In this document: positions 6,064 through 8,365 of the stretch, one piece after another
Layout: each line of letters starts with the position of its first letter
How positions within the stretch are numbered: position 1 is the first letter of the stretch
Assembly: GCA_030630905.1 (NCBI GenBank)
Contig: DAOVMB010000083.1
Location: forward strand, 1-8,365
Source of the DNA: Sedimentisphaerales bacterium
GTDB taxonomy: Bacteria > Planctomycetota > Phycisphaerae > Sedimentisphaerales > Anaerobacaceae
Direction: 5' to 3'
DNA: 8,365 nt
Translations under genes and position numbers: made by a program
Notes under the pieces: generated by a model
The model's database searches: none
Told to the model about the DNA's origin: nothing
The model's input: the letters and a program-made list of their open reading frames with translations, nothing else

Positions 6064-6073
6064 CGACCGGTCG
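6064..6073. promoter_or_regulatory. 10-bp palindrome CGACCGGTCG, possible operator
   Basis: A perfect ten-base palindrome beginning 10 bp after TATAAT, so it would overlap or follow the transcription start. A GAATTC (6075-6080) lies immediately downstream. Position and symmetry fit a repressor site; nothing identifies the regulator. Confidence 0.3.
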
Positions 6074-6081
6074 TGAATTCG

Positions 6082-6095
6082 AGTTATGCATAACT
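6082..6095. promoter_or_regulatory. 14-bp palindrome AGTTATGCATAACT, possible operator
   Basis: A perfect fourteen-base palindrome in the untranslated leader, 22 bp before the GTG start. In DNA it could bind a dimeric regulator. As RNA it has no loop, so a hairpin is less likely. Confidence 0.35.
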
Positions 6096-6117
6096 TTATC
6101 GCTTTGAAAGAAAAACG

Positions 6118-6618
6118 GTGTCGAAACAGGAATTTCGAGCATTAGTCAACGATTATGGTGCACAAGTACTGAGCACCGCGATGCGGATTCTGGGTAATAG
6201 TGAAAAAGCCCAGGACGTGCATCAGGAAGTATTTCTCGCTATATGGAAACGATGGCACAAATACAACGGCCGGACAAACTGGAACGCATATCTTTATCGG
6301 GCCGCGGTACGAAAAGCAATCGAGTTTGCAAAACAATCGAGAGCCGAACAGTCCCTGCGGCAGCAATCGAAATACGGCACAAGCACGGACCATCCGGATG
6401 GCCCTTTGAGAACCGCCGAGCTGCAGCAGATGCTGGCCCGAAACCTTGCGAGATTGCCAAGACGCCAGGCGGACGTGTTCATATTATCGAGAATTGAAGG
6501 ATTAAGACATAACGAGATCGCAGAAATCCTCGGTTGTTCACAAAACACTGTGAGAGTTCATTTACATCGGGCGGTGAAACAACTGGCTCGGGGACTCAGC
6601 GACTACCTTAACGAATGA
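6118..6618 (+). CDS. ECF-type RNA polymerase sigma factor
   Basis: A 166-residue sigma70-family protein of the ECF type, which directs RNA polymerase to a dedicated set of promoters. Region 2 spans about 3-75: FRALVNDYGAQVLSTAMRIL, then SEKAQDVHQEVFLAIWKRW (the D-x2-Q-EVF helix that binds core polymerase), then NWNAYLYRAAVRKAIEFA. A polar linker covers 76-98. Region 4 spans about 100-163: LARLPRRQADVFILSRIEGL followed by the helix-turn-helix HNEIAEILGCSQNTVRVHLH (131-150) that reads the -35 element. Length is normal and there is no extra C-terminal domain. Translation appears to start at GTG, with only a weak GAAAG upstream (about 6107-6111); no in-frame ATG is better placed. It is followed after 12 bp by its presumed anti-sigma factor, so the pair should be co-transcribed and probably autoregulated. 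The ECF subgroup cannot be set by eye. Confidence 0.9.
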   Translation: MSKQEFRALVNDYGAQVLSTAMRILGNSEKAQDVHQEVFLAIWKRWHKYNGRTNWNAYLYRAAVRKAIEFAKQSRAEQSLRQQSKYGTSTDHPDGPLRTAELQQMLARNLARLPRRQADVFILSRIEGLRHNEIAEILGCSQNTVRVHLHRAVKQLARGLSDYLNE

Positions 6619-6630
6619 ATAAGGTGAATT

Positions 6631-8365
6631 ATGAATAAGCACGACAAAATCAGCAAGTTATTAGCGGCTTCAGCTCTCGGAGAATTGTCGCCGGAAGCAC
6701 AAACCGAGGTAGAAACACACCTGTCCGAGTGTCATCGATGCAGCAGTGAGCTGAAACGACTCCAAACACTGCTCGATTGCACAGGACGCATAAGCGAGCT
6801 TTCACCTGATGACCGAATGTGTGAATCAGCCAAACAGGTAGTTTTTGCAGCCGTGGACAGCGAAATAAATCAATCCCCCAGGCCAAATGCCGGCCTGGAA
6901 CTTATATGGAGAACAATTATGTACAGCAAAACAATGAAATTCGCCGTTGCGGCGGTGATTGCGATAGTCGTTTTAGGCGGCGTATCCTTTTGGCCCGGCG
7001 GTAATCCTCAGAACGGAAAATGGTGGCTTGGCCCCCCCGCCGCCTGGGGACAGGAGATTATGGCTGAGTTGGAAAAAATCGAAGCACTTGTCTACCGAGA
7101 TCAAGCAGTTTTTGTCGGCCGTTACGGCTCCACACATGTTTCCGGCACTTGGAGCAGGAATTACGAAGCCAAAGACAGAACTCGTAAAGACCGTTACTAC
7201 GCGCATACCGATGAGGATACTTTCGGTGACAGCAATCCGGACAGTATCCTACAGAACGTAACGTATAAGGTCCCCGATGGACAAGACTTGATACAGTATG
7301 GTGTATCCTACGAGCATCAATGCTACACAATTAAGACAACCGAAGGTGGAGCTTACGAGCGCAATCCGATAGAAAGGTTGCGATTCTATGTCTATCTGAT
7401 GGATAAAGCCGACCGAATACTCGATACGGCAACGTTCGAAGGTCGAGAATGCGTAGGCTTCGAAATAGACACCAGCAAATATGGAGATAATCCAGAGGGA
7501 CGGATTGACCGTATCTGGTTCGACGTTGAGACAAAGCTGCCTGTTCGCATAGAAAAGCACGGCCGCCCAATTACCGGCAGCCCGGGGAAAACGTTTACGT
7601 TCATACAAGACCAATTTGAATACTACGCACAAATTCCCGCTGAAATGTTCGAACCTGAAATTCCGGAAGATTTCATCAATGCCGAGCCGGGCGAGGTTCA
7701 TGCCGCCAGGGAAAAACAAGAGAAAGGACAGATGCTTTATGCGGATGTGCCTGCAGGGCTAAAAGATGAAATTGCCGCAGCCCTAAAGGGCGTGAAAACA
7801 GCCGTTTACCGGCAGCGTTCTGGTTTCGTGCGGGATGAAAACTGGCTATTAACTGATGGAAAAAGGATATATATATCTCGGTACGACTGGCGAAAAGACT
7901 CCTATTCGGGTGAACAACTACGAAAAACAGTATGGTACGTCACGGATAAAGACGATTGGGGCAAGACGAGCTTCGACTTTAATGACAGGAATTTCAGACT
8001 GATCCAGACGACAGTGAATTTCGCCGACCGCTCCTACAAGGAAATTACGCACGGCAGCAGATCACATCCCAATAATCCAATGGATCGAATCATCTCTCTG
8101 GCAGGGTACATTGACAGGGCAGACCGGTTTTTCGAGAGCCGGCAGATAGATGGAATCGAATGTTTCGGATTCGAGCTCAGCGCCAAGAAATACGGCTCAA
8201 ATCCGGATACGAGCAAACATACGCTTTGGTTCGATACCGAGACGATGCTCCCGGTAATGATGGAATTTGAATGGCTTCAAGATGATGGACCAAGAAAAAG
8301 GATCCAGGATCAATTCGAATGGGACCTAGAACTGCCCACCGAGACATTCATTCCCGAGATCCCCG
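6631..8365 (+). CDS. Transmembrane zinc-finger anti-sigma factor with duplicated LolA/RseB-like exported domain (3' end outside window)
   Basis: The frame is open from ATG 6631 to the window end (578 complete codons, no stop). AAGGTG (6621-6626) is 4 nt before the ATG. Residues 1-50 form an anti-sigma domain with H-x3-C-x2-C (H30, C34, C37; HLSECHRC), the zinc signature of ZAS anti-sigma factors, which hold the sigma factor inactive in the cytosol. Residues about 103-120 (KFAVAAVIAIVVLGGVSF) are the only membrane helix, so the rest should face outward. That part has two similar domains: about 141-355 and 376 onward. Their cores, 245-309 and 482-546, align ungapped with 27 of 65 identities, sharing ADR, EC-GFE, KYG-NP, WFD-ET-LPV, and then DQFE and F-PEIP. 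The WFD-x-ET-x-LPV strand pair resembles LolA/RseB-type folds. RseB is a separate protein that senses lipoprotein or envelope stress and regulates anti-sigma RseA, so this may be a fused version (inference). Confidence 0.85.
   Translation, partial: MNKHDKISKLLAASALGELSPEAQTEVETHLSECHRCSSELKRLQTLLDCTGRISELSPDDRMCESAKQVVFAAVDSEINQSPRPNAGLELIWRTIMYSKTMKFAVAAVIAIVVLGGVSFWPGGNPQNGKWWLGPPAAWGQEIMAELEKIEALVYRDQAVFVGRYGSTHVSGTWSRNYEAKDRTRKDRYYAHTDEDTFGDSNPDSILQNVTYKVPDGQDLIQYGVSYEHQCYTIKTTEGGAYERNPIERLRFYVYLMDKADRILDTATFEGRECVGFEIDTSKYGDNPEGRIDRIWFDVETKLPVRIEKHGRPITGSPGKTFTFIQDQFEYYAQIPAEMFEPEIPEDFINAEPGEVHAAREKQEKGQMLYADVPAGLKDEIAAALKGVKTAVYRQRSGFVRDENWLLTDGKRIYISRYDWRKDSYSGEQLRKTVWYVTDKDDWGKTSFDFNDRNFRLIQTTVNFADRSYKEITHGSRSHPNNPMDRIISLAGYIDRADRFFESRQIDGIECFGFELSAKKYGSNPDTSKHTLWFDTETMLPVMMEFEWLQDDGPRKRIQDQFEWDLELPTETFIPEIP
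7363..8268 (+). repeat. Internal protein-level tandem duplication within the anti-sigma gene
   Basis: Segments 7363-7557 and 8074-8268 encode 65-residue cores that align without gaps at 27 identical positions (hand count). Similarity continues weakly on both sides (VYR...FV before; DQFE...F-PEIP after). The similarity is clear in protein and not obvious in DNA, so the duplication is old. Confidence 0.75.

Larger units (their letters stand above)
5735..6117. other. 383-bp divergent intergenic region
   Basis: It separates the small minus-strand gene from the sigma factor gene and has no supported coding sequence. It becomes AT-rich toward the sigma gene, with an A8 run (5972-5979), an AAATTTTCCAATTT segment (5984-5997) and a T11 run (6011-6021), followed by TATAAT at 6048 and two longer palindromes. 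The A and T runs upstream of the TATAAT could act as an UP-type or bent-DNA element. I found no convincing minus-strand promoter. Confidence 0.5.

Overview
The window most resembles chromosomal DNA from a member of the Planctomycetota, probably class Phycisphaerae. The basis is gene content rather than any marker gene: an ECF sigma factor followed directly by an anti-sigma protein with a large exported domain, a small HEAT-like protein with an Arg-rich tail, a 49-codon acidic gene, and pilus-type ATPases in an unusual arrangement. I infer this assignment from recalled family patterns; no rRNA or other phylogenetic marker is present. I see no mobile element, CRISPR array, tRNA or rRNA.

Layout. 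(1) Positions 1-371 hold the 3' end of an MgtE-type magnesium transporter. A 22-codon ORF with a good ribosome-binding site follows at 393-461 and looks like the surviving start of a lost gene. (2) Positions 450-920, minus strand, encode a HEAT-like helical protein. (3) The divergent region 921-1231 carries a near-consensus sigma70 promoter (TTGACA, 17 bp, TATTAT) and a leader of about 120 nt with two possible stem-loops. (4) Positions 1232-5382 look like one transcription unit of three genes: a PilT-like ATPase with intact motifs; a GspE/PilB-family protein with three N-terminal membrane segments whose nucleotide-binding motifs are all eroded; and a CvpA-like four-helix membrane protein with a long C-terminal region. 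(5) Positions 5383-6117 are mostly non-coding, with a 49-codon gene on the minus strand at 5585-5734. (6) From 6118 to the window end there is an ECF sigma factor starting at GTG and, 12 bp later, a membrane anti-sigma factor that runs off the end.

Working model. The PilT-like ATPase could power a pilus-type or secretion-like machine. The neighbouring pseudo-ATPase keeps the GspE-type N-domain and tetracysteine zinc site, but its Walker A Lys, Asp-box Asp and His-box His are replaced, which suggests a membrane-tethered structural or docking partner. The CvpA-like protein would be a further membrane component. Separately, the sigma/anti-sigma pair should form a signalling unit: a cytosolic H-x3-C-x2-C domain to hold the sigma factor, one membrane helix, and an exported part built from two copies of a LolA/RseB-like domain. 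Two 65-residue core segments align without gaps at 27 identities (hand count). The two most notable things in the window are the pseudo-ATPase and the duplicated sensor domain.
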